From Linnemannia elongata (taxonomy: Eukaryota > Mortierellomycota > Mortierellomycetes > Mortierellales > Mortierellaceae), in contig JAXBDG010000002.1 in NCBI GenBank assembly GCA_036320915.1, positions 2,046,001-2,110,000 on the forward strand: a DNA stretch of 64,000 nucleotides. The letters are read 5' to 3'. The notes under the pieces are model-generated. The model was not told the origin of the DNA. It ran no database searches and saw only the letters and a list, made by a program, of their open reading frames with translations. The position numbers and the translations under genes were made by a program. Shown here piece after piece: positions 1-11,149 of the stretch; position 1 is the first letter of the stretch, and each line of letters opens with the position of its first letter.

Positions 1-2279
1 ACATTATGCAATGCTGTCGAGCTGATCTCACCCACACCATCAACACTACACCGCACCCGCCACTCATACCACACCTTGCGCACATCCGTCAATCTCCAAA
101 AGTCCAGCACTACCTTGGCTCCTGTGGGTATATAGAGAGGCGTCTTCACAGGGAAGTAGATAGGGAACCAGCTGAACATTCCTGGAGAGTGGGTAGCAGG
201 GTTGATGCTGAGCATGACGTCCTTGTACAGGACAGATTCAAAGTATCCTGCCACTCCGTGAAGCATCCCGCTGGTCTCTGATGTGAACTCGATAGATCCC
301 GACCGAATGTTATGGTGATTGCTCAACGGATCTAATCATACAGGAAAGGTCACAGTGAATGCTAAAGTTAGTGGGGAACCTTCCCAAGACAAAACCAAGA
401 CGACAGGTGCAAAGAAATATTGTGCTTAGAGGTAAAATACCTTGATTCATGGGAATGTCTGTCCAGTTGGGGTGTTCAAAGGTCCAGATGGGCTTGGGCT
501 GAGCCAGCAAAGAGATCGCCTTGAACATAACAACATACGAGGTCTCAAAATGCGCCAGGTCTTTGAATGCCGACACATCCGCGTGCAGCTTGTTCGAGGC
601 CATTGGCGCGACGAATGCTGTGTAGTCTGCAGGGATCGAGATACCCTCAGGTTTTAAGAACTTTTGCGCGCCGTCCAAACACTCTGGTGAGAGTTCATTA
701 TCCCCAAACGATCCCAGCAGCTCGCTCACAAGAATATCCGCCTTCTCGGGTGCCTTCCATGTCCGCATATCTGAGAATACAATAGTAACTCGATCGCCCC
801 AAAGGTTCGCCTTCATATTTTGAATTCTACAAAATTGGAGAGATAAATAATCCATGTTAGTCTTCTTCGGCGGTGAAAATGGCACAGAAAGCAAGGTCAA
901 CAGGGAGAGAAAGCTTACGTGACGAATGCGTTGGGGTTCTTCTCGACGGCATAGACTCTGACATTGCGCCCAGCCTTGTCTGCTGCCCTGAGAGAGCAAT
1001 TCACCAAGGGTCCACGTCCTGCTCCAACGACCATGATCACAGTGACATCTGGTTCGCCATTTGTTGGCACAGGTCGATCTAGTAATGCCCTCTCCACTGC
1101 CAACTCGTATTGCTGGTACTTGATAGGATCCTTCTCGAATGTCTCGTAGGTGCTCGACTCGAGGTTATCCTGAAGAGGTTGGAGTGGTGCCTGCAAGTAG
1201 TCCTGGTATCCGGTCGCAAACTGGTCAATGACTCCTGGAGCTTCCTGTGTGCGGTGAAGGTATCGAATATAATCCGCATGAGGTGATGCCAGGCTCTGTT
1301 CCAAACTGTCATCTGAGAACTCGTCCAGAACCAGCTTTGGCAGCGATGACGACGAAAGAATAAACGCCGGTTTGTACTTCATAAACTTCCTAACAACATG
1401 TTGGTGTCTCTTGCTCAGAACCGGGTATCCTTTGTTATTGGTCAGAAAGACATCCTCTGACAGAATAATCGCCTTGACAGGTTCAGCGAACCAACGATCC
1501 AGCACCTGGTCGGAGGGCAATGCGCCCGACAACTCCAACGCGATCCCGAGCTTTGACTCTGATCCTGCCATGTTTCTCAGACTGTTCCAGCGCTCCCAGC
1601 TCTCCATGCCCTGAAGGTCCTCTGATACGTCCGCTTCAAGGATTTCGTCCATACAAGGCACCTTGAACCAGCAGGATGTGTAGGCGAGCATAGACAGGGA
1701 TCCTGTCAAGACGCGTCCATAGTTGGCAAGGGGTTGTGTTGAAGGTGGGTAAGGGAGCATGACGCCTCCCAGTCCCAGATGTGCCGCCCAGTTAAACTGT
1801 TGCTTCAGAGCCAGCTCAGAGTGAAGTCGTACTCTGGCGTCTGGCGAGTCAAAGTCCTGCCAGTCTGAAAGTGTGCCCACAATGTAGTCGGCATGGTCTG
1901 TTGTGATAGAGGGAGTACGTACTTTGCGTTAGGTTTTCGCTGTGGCAACATGACAAAATGATAGACACGAGGGAGTTTTAGACTGTGAAGTCCTATTACC
2001 AGCAGTGCGCAAAACAAGGTCCTCGGGCTTAAATGCCTCGTGCCCTGCTCTCCAGGCGACTAAGGCTGGGCTCTGGGAGCCCTCTCCAGGAAAGAGCACG
2101 CGCGAGTAGCTGGGGCTGTTGATGGGCGAGACTACAAAGTCGAATGCCTTTGTCTGTCCGTACATGACAAGACTCATTACATTGTCGGCGGTAATCTTGT
2201 CTGCGGGAGGCATATAGCCGATCTGTATGGATTCCATTGACATGCTTGCAGCTCGAACTTGTTCGAAGGAGATGGCCAT
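1..2279 (-). CDS. PRMT5-type protein arginine methyltransferase (partial, 3' end off window)
   Basis: Orthologue of human PRMT5, fission yeast Skb1 and budding yeast Hsl7, the type II enzyme that symmetrically dimethylates arginines on histones and splicing proteins. Four exons keep frame: 2279-2000, 1897-919, 826-441, 331-<1, giving 658 visible residues. The N-terminal TIM-barrel comes first. The SAM-binding loop GAGRGPLV is near residues 385-392. The double-E loop [15 protein letters not shown] has glutamates near 455 and 464. The PRMT5-specific phenylalanine is present in [11 protein letters not shown]. The C-terminal beta-barrel reads to WYEW plus about 22 residues, so roughly ten codons and the stop lie beyond the left edge. 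The start is the first ATG of the frame and gives a normal-length N-terminus. Family assignment is very secure; the exact exon ends are inferred from GT-AG sites and phase. Confidence 0.95.
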
Positions 2280-2489
2280 GCGTGGGGTGGAAGGAACAAG
2301 GAATCAAAAGCAAGGCGCGCGATGTCCTCACATCTTGTTGTTGAAAGTGACTGTCATTTAAACACGCATTCAAAGCACAGGCGTTTTGACAACCACTAGT
2401 ATAGGTTTGGGAGGAGTCTCTGTCTCCATTCAGCGTGATACAGATGCAATAGTTAGATTTGGTTCCAATACACACTAACCAAGAGTCGC

Positions 2490-2990
2490 TGGTCACATCA
2501 ATGAATACTCGTAATTATTCTCACCAAAGTGGTGTTGTGATTCCTCAACAAGAAAGCTTTCTACTGCCTTCAGGCGCTTCTCGCTTGTTGCCTTCAAATG
2601 GGCAATCCTGTCCTTTTGCTCCTCGTCGGCGGTGACTTTCAGTCAAAATGCGTCTCGATCATGCTCTTGTGATGTCCACTTGTTCGTCAGCCGAGAGCCT
2701 GCCTGCCGCAATTCACTGAGGGTACTTGTCTTGAGCTCGGGCATAACAACGTGAAACCATTGGTTTGAGATTTCTCGACGTAAGCTGTAGGTGGCTTGAC
2801 ATATAGAAGGAACGCGATATGATCGAAGTCTTGGGGGCTCTTATCGTTAACGAAGTACTGGGCATGTGGGGGGTTATTAACGCAGGTACACCAAGCTGGT
2901 GACTTCTTCAGAGGGGTACTCAATAAGTAAACGTTCGCATATGTAGAAGGCCGCGATTGAATGATAGCCAGTCATCCGGTGTGTAGACAT
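2490..2990 (-). pseudogene. Decayed coding relic, family unknown
   Basis: The minus strand carries protein-like stretches that cannot be joined in one frame. One runs about 2985-2900 and includes ERLLIEYPSEEVTSLVYLR. A second, about 2880-2760, includes FVNDKSPQDFDHIAFLLYV. A third, about 2745-2650, includes PELKTSTLSELRQAGSRL and ends in a stop. A fourth, about 2635-2500, is charged and includes EEQKDRIAHLKATSEKRLK. Frame changes and stops separate them, and the only open stretch (2923-2687) mixes plausible and implausible sequence. I do not recognise the family. It lies between PRMT5 and the Crinkler gene, at the start of an accessory stretch. It could be a dead lineage-specific gene or a transposon remnant. 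Confidence 0.35.
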
Positions 2991-2999
2991 GCACAAAAA

Positions 3000-4030
3000 A
3001 GCCGGGTGAATGGCTGTCGTTCATTCGTCATTTATATGCTGCCCGCCTCCTTGGTTCGACATTGCTGGATTGACTCGATCCTAGTTTGTAATTAGTCATG
3101 GCAAAATGTAATAGTTGAGATCTCCAGTAGATAACCCATAAATGACATCGAGTTCAGATTGGCAGAGCATCCCAACCCTACCACGAAGCCTCTATTATGG
3201 CGGCGTGGCAGACGGGAGCCCCATCGAAACGGCCACGAACGACTTGACTACATCTCATTCTTGCAGCATATCGAAGTACGAGGTATTTGGGAGAGCGCGC
3301 TGAAATTCAGCACCGTTTCCCCGGCGTCCGGACGGAGTCCACCACTCGTGCGCAGTAATCCTCTCAAAATAACAACCTTGGTTTAACTATGTCGACTGAG
3401 GGAAAGGAGACTGTTGCCACTGGAAGGGTGGAAGATGATAGTGTTTTGAATGGCGAAAGAATGTCGAGTGGTAAGTGACTGAAGGGAAAATTACCTTTGG
3501 AGCGTGAGCAAGTGTGTGTGAGAAGTAAGACGAGGGAAGAGGGAAGGGTACAAGGAGTAGGGTGATGGAGAGAATAAGGGACAATAAAGGGGAAAAGAAT
3601 AACAAGAAAGGGAAAGGGTAGGACGATGAGTGCGGGGTGACGAAATGAGGGTGGGGTATAGACGTAATAACGAATTAAGTGTGGGACTGAGGATGGAGTC
3701 GCTGTGGAAGAGATGGATGGGTTCAGAGCTTCGTTTTTATTTGCCTTTCTTTGTTTCAAACTACTCTGTTTATCGCCTCTCCTTTTTGCCACCATTCCCA
3801 CAACTTCATGGCCTTTGCCACCGTTCTCACTCCCTTTTCATCCATTCTTACTTTTCCTTTTAAGCCTACCTTCTTTCATCCTTTTATCTATTTTTTCTTT
3901 TTTCTTTTTTCTTTTTTCTTTTTTCACCCCTCGCCTTCGCTACATCCTGTGCCCTTTCCATAACCTTCATTTTTTTATAACCGTCATTTTTTTCCCCTTC
4001 CCTTTCTTTTCATTGATGCCTTGCGACCCC
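3000..4030. other. Intergenic region with purine- and pyrimidine-rich tracts
   Basis: No convincing gene. Positions 3470-3620 are GA-rich on the plus strand. Positions about 3740-4015 are strongly CT-rich, with CTTTTTT-type runs near 3890-3930, and lead directly into the Crinkler start, so this is probably its promoter and 5' leader. Short open frames here follow the biased composition and have no recognisable domain. Confidence 0.6.
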
Positions 4031-6468
4031 ATGACCGACAATCTCCTGACCCTGTTCTGTCTTGCTGATGGAGACTCAATGCCATTTTCTGTCGAAATCG
4101 CTGCATCAAAAACTGTTGGCCACCTCAAAGACGCAATCAAGACCAAGATTCCTGACACGTTCAAGGGAGTTGATGCCAAGGACCTCACTCTATGGCGCGT
4201 CTCCATCCCTCTCGCTCCAAAAAGGACCGCAAAGTCATTTCTCTAGGCGACATCCTCTTGAAGGAAGAGCTCGATGAAACAGACGATCTCTCTGAGGTGT
4301 TTCCTGACAAGCTTCCCAAAAAAACGATCCACATCATTGTCCTGCGACCTCCTCCAGGTAATGCAGATTTGCTTTGCGCTAAATTACGCCTTTCACATAT
4401 CCTTCTTTTAGAATGACGACTAATGTAAACAAATTACTTGTGCTTTTTTAGCCAGATCTCCTTCTGTCTACGATTACATTTCCCAAAAAAGACCAACGTC
4501 TGATGGTAAGGATTCCTCTTGATGTGTGTCGTTTAAACAATTCCTCATGACTTCGCAATGTGTCTAACTTTGTTCTTTTTACAATACAGAACTGGATTTA
4601 CCGGCCAACAAAAAAATCCGTCTGACCGAACGCTGGAGACGTTATATGGCTTCTGATGGAATAACTGTAGATTTGCCGCCTTCTTGGATCAAAATACTCG
4701 CGAGCACCGAATTTGTCCCCGAGCCACGAGCAGCATTCGAACACTTAAAAGGCGACCTTCGAGCTGGCGACAAAATCACTATACCGAGCATGGGTCAAGT
4801 CCCTAAGAACTTTGGACTACACGGCCAAGGTCGCGGACTTTTCGTTACGGAGCAAATGCTGGAACTTTGGGAGGATATGCGTGGCGACCAAGAGTTTACG
4901 TACAGACGAGTCCTATCCGGTCCAATGGGTGTTGGCAAGTCGTACCTCTCCTATTTTCTCGCAGCAAGGGCTATGCTGAAGGGTGGATCGTCCTCTACAT
5001 GGCAGACGCCGGACTATTGAATACGGAGTACGAGGATGAGGTAGCATTGGATATAGTCAAGCGATTCCTGGCTCTCAACAAGGATATTTTGACCGGCCCC
5101 GAGTTTGGGATGCTAGTCAATGAGTACAGTGGCACACGCAGCATATCCAAGAATGCTCTTTCGGTAATGTTCGACTCGCTACTCAAGTCAAGGGACCGGA
5201 AGACGCTGTTGCTTGTTGACGAGCACAGAAAGTTGTTCGAACAGGAGCCTTACGTGCCGGACAAGTTCAAGTCGCTGGTCCCTCTGCAATCATACCACTG
5301 GTGGGGAGAAGAGCCCAAGGGGTCTCGGGTGGTTTTCACGGGCACCTCACACGCCAAGTACGAAATGAACGTCCTGGAAGATTGCTATAGGCAAACATCC
5401 GTGGTTTTTGTTGGCCCGCTATCAAGGCATGTATTCTCCAAGCTACTGGACACGTACCCTCGCCTGGCAGCACCAGTCATCAGAGAGGAGGTCACAACAA
5501 TCACGAACTGCGTGCCGCAAGAGCTTGTGTATCTGTCAGCCGCCGTCGAGTATCTCCCAGATCTCATCACTATGAACGACCTTCAACAGGAGGTGGAACG
5601 CCGAACCAAGGATTTCCTAGTGACCGCAAAGACGTACTACAAAAGTCGCACTCCCTTTAGGATTTACGGTTTCTACAAGGCCCTCCTGGAAACGTTCCTT
5701 GGCTGCACTAGCATATTCAATTTCGAATCGGATTTCTTGGATCTAGGACTCATTTATCGGAGCAAAGATGTCGGTCGGTTCAGAACTCAACACCGCATTT
5801 TATGCCGTCCCGCCCAGAGAGCTCTTCTAGAGCTGTTCAAAACGCTTCCACTGCCTAAGGATACCAAGAGACGAATCTATGACGGCAGCCTCAGTAGGGA
5901 CGACCTTGAGACGGCACTATGTCATCAGCTCCTATGCACCACCAAACCGATTGTGCTCAATGCAACAGATCTCAACGGCAGTAGCCCGACCACCATTACA
6001 TTAGATTTTTCCCATTGTGACACTCTCCGAATCGGCAGGACTTCCCTTGGATCCGTCCCTCAAAGCGTTTTGACTCGCGTCTACAAAGGATATCCTCAGT
6101 TTGACTTCGTTCTTGGACCACTATTCATTCAGACATCCATCAGCGACTTTGAACACCACAATACGGACTCAGCAGATCTCAGCAAGGCTTTTAACGTCAG
6201 GGATAATGATGGAACGAGTCAGATTGAACACTGCCTCAACAATCTATTTGGTCCTGGTCACTCCGCAAGGATAGAGGATAACAGGTTCGTTGTCACGAAG
6301 GACGGTGTGCCTGTGCCTGGATTTCGCGTAGTCTACATTCGTGGCTCTCCCGGTAAACCTTCGCACCGCGATTTAGTCAAGAAGTTTCCAGATGTTCGAC
6401 ATATCTCCTTCGAGGAGCTTACAGAGAAACTTTTCAAAAATATATTTAGTCAGTCCTCCACAGAGTAG
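4031..6468 (+). pseudogene. Crinkler (CRN) protein with P-loop ATPase, two frameshifts
   Basis: CRN-type protein of the Crinkler-RHS superfamily. The start MTDNLLTLFCLADGD is the ubiquitin-like header; ATG 4031 is preferred over 4016 because the second Crinkler at 57959 starts MTEYPLTLFCLV. The intended model has three exons, 4031-4357, 4452-4505 and 4590-6468, with good splice sites. The header's LTLW motif is present. A P-loop NTPase follows, with Walker A GPMGVGKS near 4921 and Walker B LLLVDEH near 5205. Near 6105-6145 the segment FDFVLG then FIQTSIS resembles the D...(E/Q)xK core of the nuclease-fold C-termini known in this superfamily (inference). The frame breaks twice: at a run of five A (4219-4223) and at about 4964-4976, just after Walker A. 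It is either a recently dead gene or carries assembly indels. Such proteins can be secreted effectors or endogenous nuclear factors; no signal peptide is evident. Confidence 0.8.
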
Positions 6469-6584
6469 AACTTTAATACATCCTCTATGAATTTGTCTCG
6501 AAGTGACTAAAAAAATCGAGTCTGCATTGCATAATTTCTTTGATACTACCCCTATCCCTCTCCTATATTGTCATTCGTCCGCCT

Positions 6585-7902
6585 TTCTTACTGTAAGAGT
6601 CGCATTCTCCTAACAGCCAATTGGTCGTCTCTGCTGACAGCGACAAGACCGCGAGAGTATTGGACGCATTGACTGGGGCTCTTATTCTCACTTTGAGTAG
6701 TCACAACGCTGCCATGCGAGACGTTGCCTTCTCTCCAAAAGGTCTTCAAATTGCATCGGGAGGCGACGACATGAAAGTTCGACTGTGGGGTCTGAGCTCT
6801 AGCTGGTCTAGCGTTAAGCTGAAGGGCCATCAAGTCAGTTCGTTACTTCGCACGACAGACTCTCCTGACGGGCATTCGATCCTTACCGCCAGTGGTCGCA
6901 GCGTGCAACAATGGGACTCGAAGACAGGAGCTTCTCTACCGATTCCCTTTCAGTTTCCGGAAGCAGTTTTGGTGACAGCTGTAGAGTTCTCACCCGATGG
7001 CGATCAGATTGCGGCCGTCGTTGGAGAAGGCAATGTTCAAGTATGGGACCGTCGAACCTGCGCAGTAGGACCTGTCTTCAAAGCTGAACCTTGGCGTCTT
7101 CTTAATGCCGTCTACTCGCCTTGTGGTCGTTTGGTCGCTGCTTTCAGCAGGATATATTGCTTTTGGTTATGGGATCTTCATAACACCACCGTCAAGGAGC
7201 ATCATGTTTTCGTTACACTCGAGGGTAACGGCTGCTTTGAACGTCGCAGCGTGACCTTCTCCTTGCCGGACACCAGCTTGCGATTGGCTTTGACGATGGC
7301 TCCAATCACATTTTTGATCCTCAATCAGGCGACCGTTTGTCTTCCTTGGAGCTGGCGCAACAAGCCCTCGGGGCGCTGGCATATTCACCGAACGACCAGA
7401 AACTAGCCATCGGCGGCGGCGACAGCTCGATATATCTCTGGGATGTTCAGTCGCAGGAGCCGTGTATCAAGCTGGTTGGACACAGTGCAAGTGTCCAATC
7501 CATTGCCTATTCACCTTGCGGCCAGTGGATCGCTTCCGGCAGTGAAGACAGGACGTCCGACTGTGGCATCGACGTCGAGAAGATGAAGCGGAGTGTTGGC
7601 AGAGTGCAGTCGTGGTCCAATCATTATTCGGAAGGTATCTCAATGTTGCATGGAATCCGATTCTCCCCATGGAGTTTGTCACGAACTGCGAGGATCAATC
7701 TGTTCGAGTGTGGCGAATATTGTTGGATGGCGAAAACATAGTTGTGAAGATGCTTTGCGGGTTTAATGTTGGAACCCTCTGTGCCGAAGGTCTTGTTTCC
7801 AAGGACGCGGTATATCTGAGTCCGGTGAACCGGAAGCTGCTGGTCCAGCGCGGTGCCGTCGACAGTTCTTTGGTTCCTGAGGGAGAAGGATTAGACACTT
7901 AG
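6585..7902 (+). pseudogene. WD40-repeat protein pseudogene
   Basis: At least six WD40-like repeats can be read, with typical phrases such as AFSPKGLQIASGGDD, EFSPDGDQIAAVVGEGN, YSPNDQKLAIGGGDSS, YSPCGQWIASGSEDRT and CEDQSVRVWR. The frame changes near 6605 (TVRVAFS, then a stop), near 7258-7275, and near 7554 inside SEDRT. The C-terminal end reaches a stop at 7902. No N-terminal effector or NTPase domain is seen upstream, so only the repeat half of the gene is left. In fungi such repeat arrays are often the sensor half of NLR-like or other signalling proteins, but nothing here shows which. It lies in the same orientation about 120 bp after the broken Crinkler. Confidence 0.8.
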
Positions 7903-8033
7903 GGCCTGTTCAGATAGCTTCCGTGCTCCAACCAACACTCACCACAGGCCCTTACCTTTCATTCTGAGAACCTTGAGTGCACTACAAATATCCATTAATA
8001 TATTGCCTTTTTCCCCATGCTATTGCTATTACT

Positions 8034-8060
8034 GTTGTTGTTGTTGTTGTTGTTGTTGGT
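8034..8060. repeat. (GTT)n microsatellite
   Basis: Seven to eight perfect GTT/TTG units sit in the gap after the WD40 pseudogene. The remaining sequence from 7903 to 8330 shows no gene. Confidence 0.9.
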
Positions 8061-8329
8061 TGATTGAAGTGGAAATGGGAGGAAGTAATAAGCGGGTTCA
8101 GGGGGTTAGAACAAGGACAAGAAACAGTTAAACAAGTACGATTGTAAGTTACTCTGATCAGGCATGAAAAATCACACTGAAAAATGTGGTTTGACAACTG
8201 ATTAATTAGAACGCATCAAAAAGTCGCACACATCCCGTTCTCTTTTCTTTCTTTCATTTTCTTATTCCTAATACACACGCACTTACGCACTCCCGCGCGA
8301 CTATCGGCTCGCCTATGTACTCAAACTCT

Positions 8330-8720
8330 CTCTCTCTCACACAAATACACACACACATACTCCGTCCACATCCCTCCAAACTCTGCCAACATCAGTTGCG
8401 AGAAAAAATGGCGTGCTGTGATCTACGAATGGGTCAAAATATCCATCCCTTCGTTGCAGTTTAGGGGCATTGTCTGGACAAGTTAACCATTGGCCTTTAA
8501 GTATCCGCAAATGCGTACTCGAGGAACGTTTGATCAGACGATGCCGTTCTCGGACCACATGCTGTTGCTCTACTGGTGCCTGGCAATGTGTCACCATAGA
8601 ATTCGATGGAACTTGATTTTACCAGGATTGGAAAGCGCGATTATAGGCTGCCAGGTCGTGTTGGGAGAGGTATAATATGATAATTTCTTGAATCTAGTAA
8701 GGAAGTTGATTAAATGACAA
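8330..8720 (-). pseudogene. F-box gene relic A
   Basis: On the minus strand, from about 8715 downward, an F-box-like segment reads QLPY, stop, IQEIIILYLSQHDLAA, then AFQSW and a second stop. Further down, YFDPFVDHSTPFF corresponds to YFEAFMGRCTPFF in the relic at 10.5-11.1 kb. The flanking non-coding sequence is related too (8640-8820 against 11075-11250, for example the shared GTGTGGAAAAGAG-like and CCAAATAATT-like stretches). This is therefore a duplicated gene copy with its promoter, now dead. The C-terminal half is missing or unrecognisable. Confidence 0.65.
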
Positions 8721-8927
8721 AGTACTCAACGTGTGGCTCTGCTGGAAGTTGATTGGTGTGAAATAGAGATGCAAACAAGCAAGAAACAATGCTGCCAAAT
8801 AATTCACGAGCGCACAAGACACATTGCGAAATGACAAATTAAGAATATGGTATACTTGTGAATCTTGTTATTGTAGTAAGGGATTTTTTATATCTTTCAC
8901 ACTTCTAGCCTCGTTGACATCCACGCC

Positions 8928-10109
8928 TCAGTAGTCAGAGTCAGAGTTATAGTCAGTGTCCGAAGCAAAGTCGTCGCCGAAAATTCCCAAAGCTCCATAA
9001 AGATTATCCTCCGAATTCGTGTCGTCCGACTCCAGCTCCGGAAGGTGATATGTCCGTCCAACAATTGCCTTTGGCCAATTTGTCTTCATCCATTCCACCT
9101 CCTCCGCATAGCTGCGAATGCCGAACTCCAGAAGGTACAGCTCAACTTCATCCAGTTCTTTGAGGTCCTTTAACAAATCCAGACCGCTCTCCAGAGTCAT
9201 TGCAAGACCGTCGAATTGCATGAAGTCATCCAAGTTGACATATCGATGCTTGCGAGCGCTAAGGTTGACCGGAAATCCCAACGATAGCTTCCGGAGTTTG
9301 GTGAACTTGGCGAGTTTGGCGTAGATTTGGCGTTGAAGATCCATGCTTTCCTGAGGTGTCCCGCTCTTGACCCATTTGTTTGCAGGTTCGCCGGCAATCT
9401 TGCGGGTGATGTCCGGTCGAGGAATGTCGCTAATCTCACAGCGAAAGACCTCGAGGTTCGAACAGACCCAGTCCGATTCTACAATCTCCCTGGCGTCCAA
9501 GGCACCGCCACGACCATTCAATCGATCGCTCAAAATACAGAACTCCTTGAGGTTGGGTAGCGAACACAGTAGTCGATTGATGGGTTTTGCGCCGCTGACA
9601 TAATCCCCTTCCAAACGGAATACCTCCAGTGTATCAGCATGTTCGATAAGTGCACTGGCCGCGGTATCAAACTCAAAACACCCCCAGTTGTCGTCGCGGA
9701 GACAATAGACGACCTTTTTCAATCCTGCGGTGCATCGCTTAAGAAGGGCGATAAGGTGGTCCTCGTCACCAGCGCTCACGCCATCGATCCAAAGCGATGT
9801 CAACAATGGGAAAGTCAGAGGGCACTTTTCCAGAAAGCTGTCCATGTAAAGCACGTCGGTCACGAGACGGAGGGACTGAATAAATGCACCGTTGCGCTCC
9901 AAACCTCCCTCAATGGCGGCCCAGTAGATCCCGCTCATACGCCTGCGTTCTTGCACCGGGTCCTCGACGTGACGCCAGAGAAGAGGGGTGAATACCTTAT
10001 TCCAGGTTTGACTGACAAGAGCGCAGGCGGCCAGTTCGTGTGGATCGAGCAGAGACGTTACCATCGCCCGCATCTCGGGGGGAAGGTCGACGAGCGATGT
10101 GCTGTCCAT
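8928..10109 (-). CDS. F-box protein with leucine-rich-like C-terminal region
   Basis: Intronless and intact, 393 residues. Residues about 6-48 form an F-box (DLPPEMRAMVTSLLDPHEL, then CALVSQTWNKVF and LLWRHV), expected to bind Skp1 in an SCF ubiquitin ligase. The rest is a degenerate leucine-rich repeat-like array that probably selects the substrate. It shares a family signature with the genes at 53.2 and 58.9 kb: IPRPDI, then a glutamate-serine step and LQRQIY, then TKLRKLSLGF, then DGLAMTLESGLDLLKDLKEL. The last 30 residues are a D/S-rich acidic tail (FASDTDYNSDSDY). Two dead relatives lie on either side in the same orientation. F-box assignment is firm; the substrate is unknown. Confidence 0.88.
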   Translation of the reverse strand: MDSTSLVDLPPEMRAMVTSLLDPHELAACALVSQTWNKVFTPLLWRHVEDPVQERRRMSGIYWAAIEGGLERNGAFIQSLRLVTDVLYMDSFLEKCPLTFPLLTSLWIDGVSAGDEDHLIALLKRCTAGLKKVVYCLRDDNWGCFEFDTAASALIEHADTLEVFRLEGDYVSGAKPINRLLCSLPNLKEFCILSDRLNGRGGALDAREIVESDWVCSNLEVFRCEISDIPRPDITRKIAGEPANKWVKSGTPQESMDLQRQIYAKLAKFTKLRKLSLGFPVNLSARKHRYVNLDDFMQFDGLAMTLESGLDLLKDLKELDEVELYLLEFGIRSYAEEVEWMKTNWPKAIVGRTYHLPELESDDTNSEDNLYGALGIFGDDFASDTDYNSDSDY

Positions 10110-10470
10110 GGTTGTCCAGGGTTGTTAGTTGATTGGTGTGAAGATGAGTTGGACTGGATGAGTAGGTTCAAAGAGTGAGAACAAGAACGAGAATCACGAA
10201 AACACGTGTGATTGTGACGTTAGTTTGAAGAGGCAGGGATCAATTGGGTTCAAAGGCCGCTTTGGAACACACACAACGTTAAAATAAGAAAAGGAAGGGT
10301 GCCTGGAAAGACAACTTCTGTTTTCATTCACACCCATCAACAGAACCAAGCTTCACATTCAATTCAAAAAACTGCGAACGACCCTTTTTATGTGATTCCT
10401 CATCGTCTTTTCCATAGTCTCCACCTTCGCTTCTTCCGCCTAGGTGACCCATGGAGATCATGGCGTTTAC

Positions 10471-11140
10471 TCAGTCCCTCCCACCAACACTCCCTCGATC
10501 AACAACAATCATCGCCCCGTCAACACTCGACATAACTCTTAACTCCCTCAGTTTTGGCGCCAACTCAACCACCCTCCTCACCTCTTCTTCACAAAGAAAA
10601 TTATCCCCCGTCACATGCAACACCTCCAGTGCTGAAACATGCCTCAGCAACGCCTCAACCGACTTCTGTCCAAATTGCACCCTGCCATGTTCGATATAAT
10701 ACATCCGAACGACAAGCCTCTTCCACTCAACAGTACCACTAAACCTTTCAAAAAACGTTGCCATCCTCTCATCACTATAATCCATCCCCATCCCTCCCAA
10801 CTCTGCCGACGTCAGCTGTGAGAAAAAGGGTGTGCAGCGACCCATGAACGCTTCAAAGTATCCGCCCCCATCATCGCAGTATAACCGCGGTAACTGGACA
10901 AGGTGACCGTTTCTCTTCAGGACATCTGTGGATGCCCGCTCCATGAATGTGTTGGACAAGTCAACGCCGTTGTCGAGTAACTTCATGCTGTGGCCGTTCT
11001 CATGCTCGTTGATGTATTTCCAGAGAATTAGGTTGAACTTGGCCATCCAGGATTGGGAAAAACGGATGCAAGCTGCCTATTCATGTTGGGAGAGACGCGA
11101 TATTATCGTTTCTTGGATCTCGTAAGGAAGTGTGTCGAAT
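10471..11140 (-). pseudogene. F-box gene relic B
   Basis: From about 11125 downward the minus strand reads LPYEIQETIISRLSQHE, an in-frame TAG at 11079-11077, then AACIRFSQSW, which together form an F-box. An open stretch from 11046 to 10471 follows and ends in RGSVGGRD, far short of the intact paralogues. No ATG precedes the F-box before an upstream stop. The leucine-rich-like part is partly present (VEALLRHVSALEVLHVTGDN, ELAPKLRELRVMSS). The in-frame stop, missing start and truncation make it a pseudogene, unless translation begins at the internal methionine at 11046 without the F-box. Confidence 0.75.
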
Positions 11141-11149
11141 GACAGCGTA

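Noticed and set aside
3050..3075. GGTTCGA sequence resembling a tRNA B box
   Set aside because: No A box or cloverleaf around it; the same holds for similar sequences near 17745 on the minus strand. No tRNA or rRNA gene is supported in the window.
4940..4970. Intron removing the second Crinkler frameshift (acceptor-like TTTTCTCGCAG)
   Set aside because: The only usable donor would give an intron of about 25 bp, far below the size of the other introns here, and would delete part of the P-loop region.
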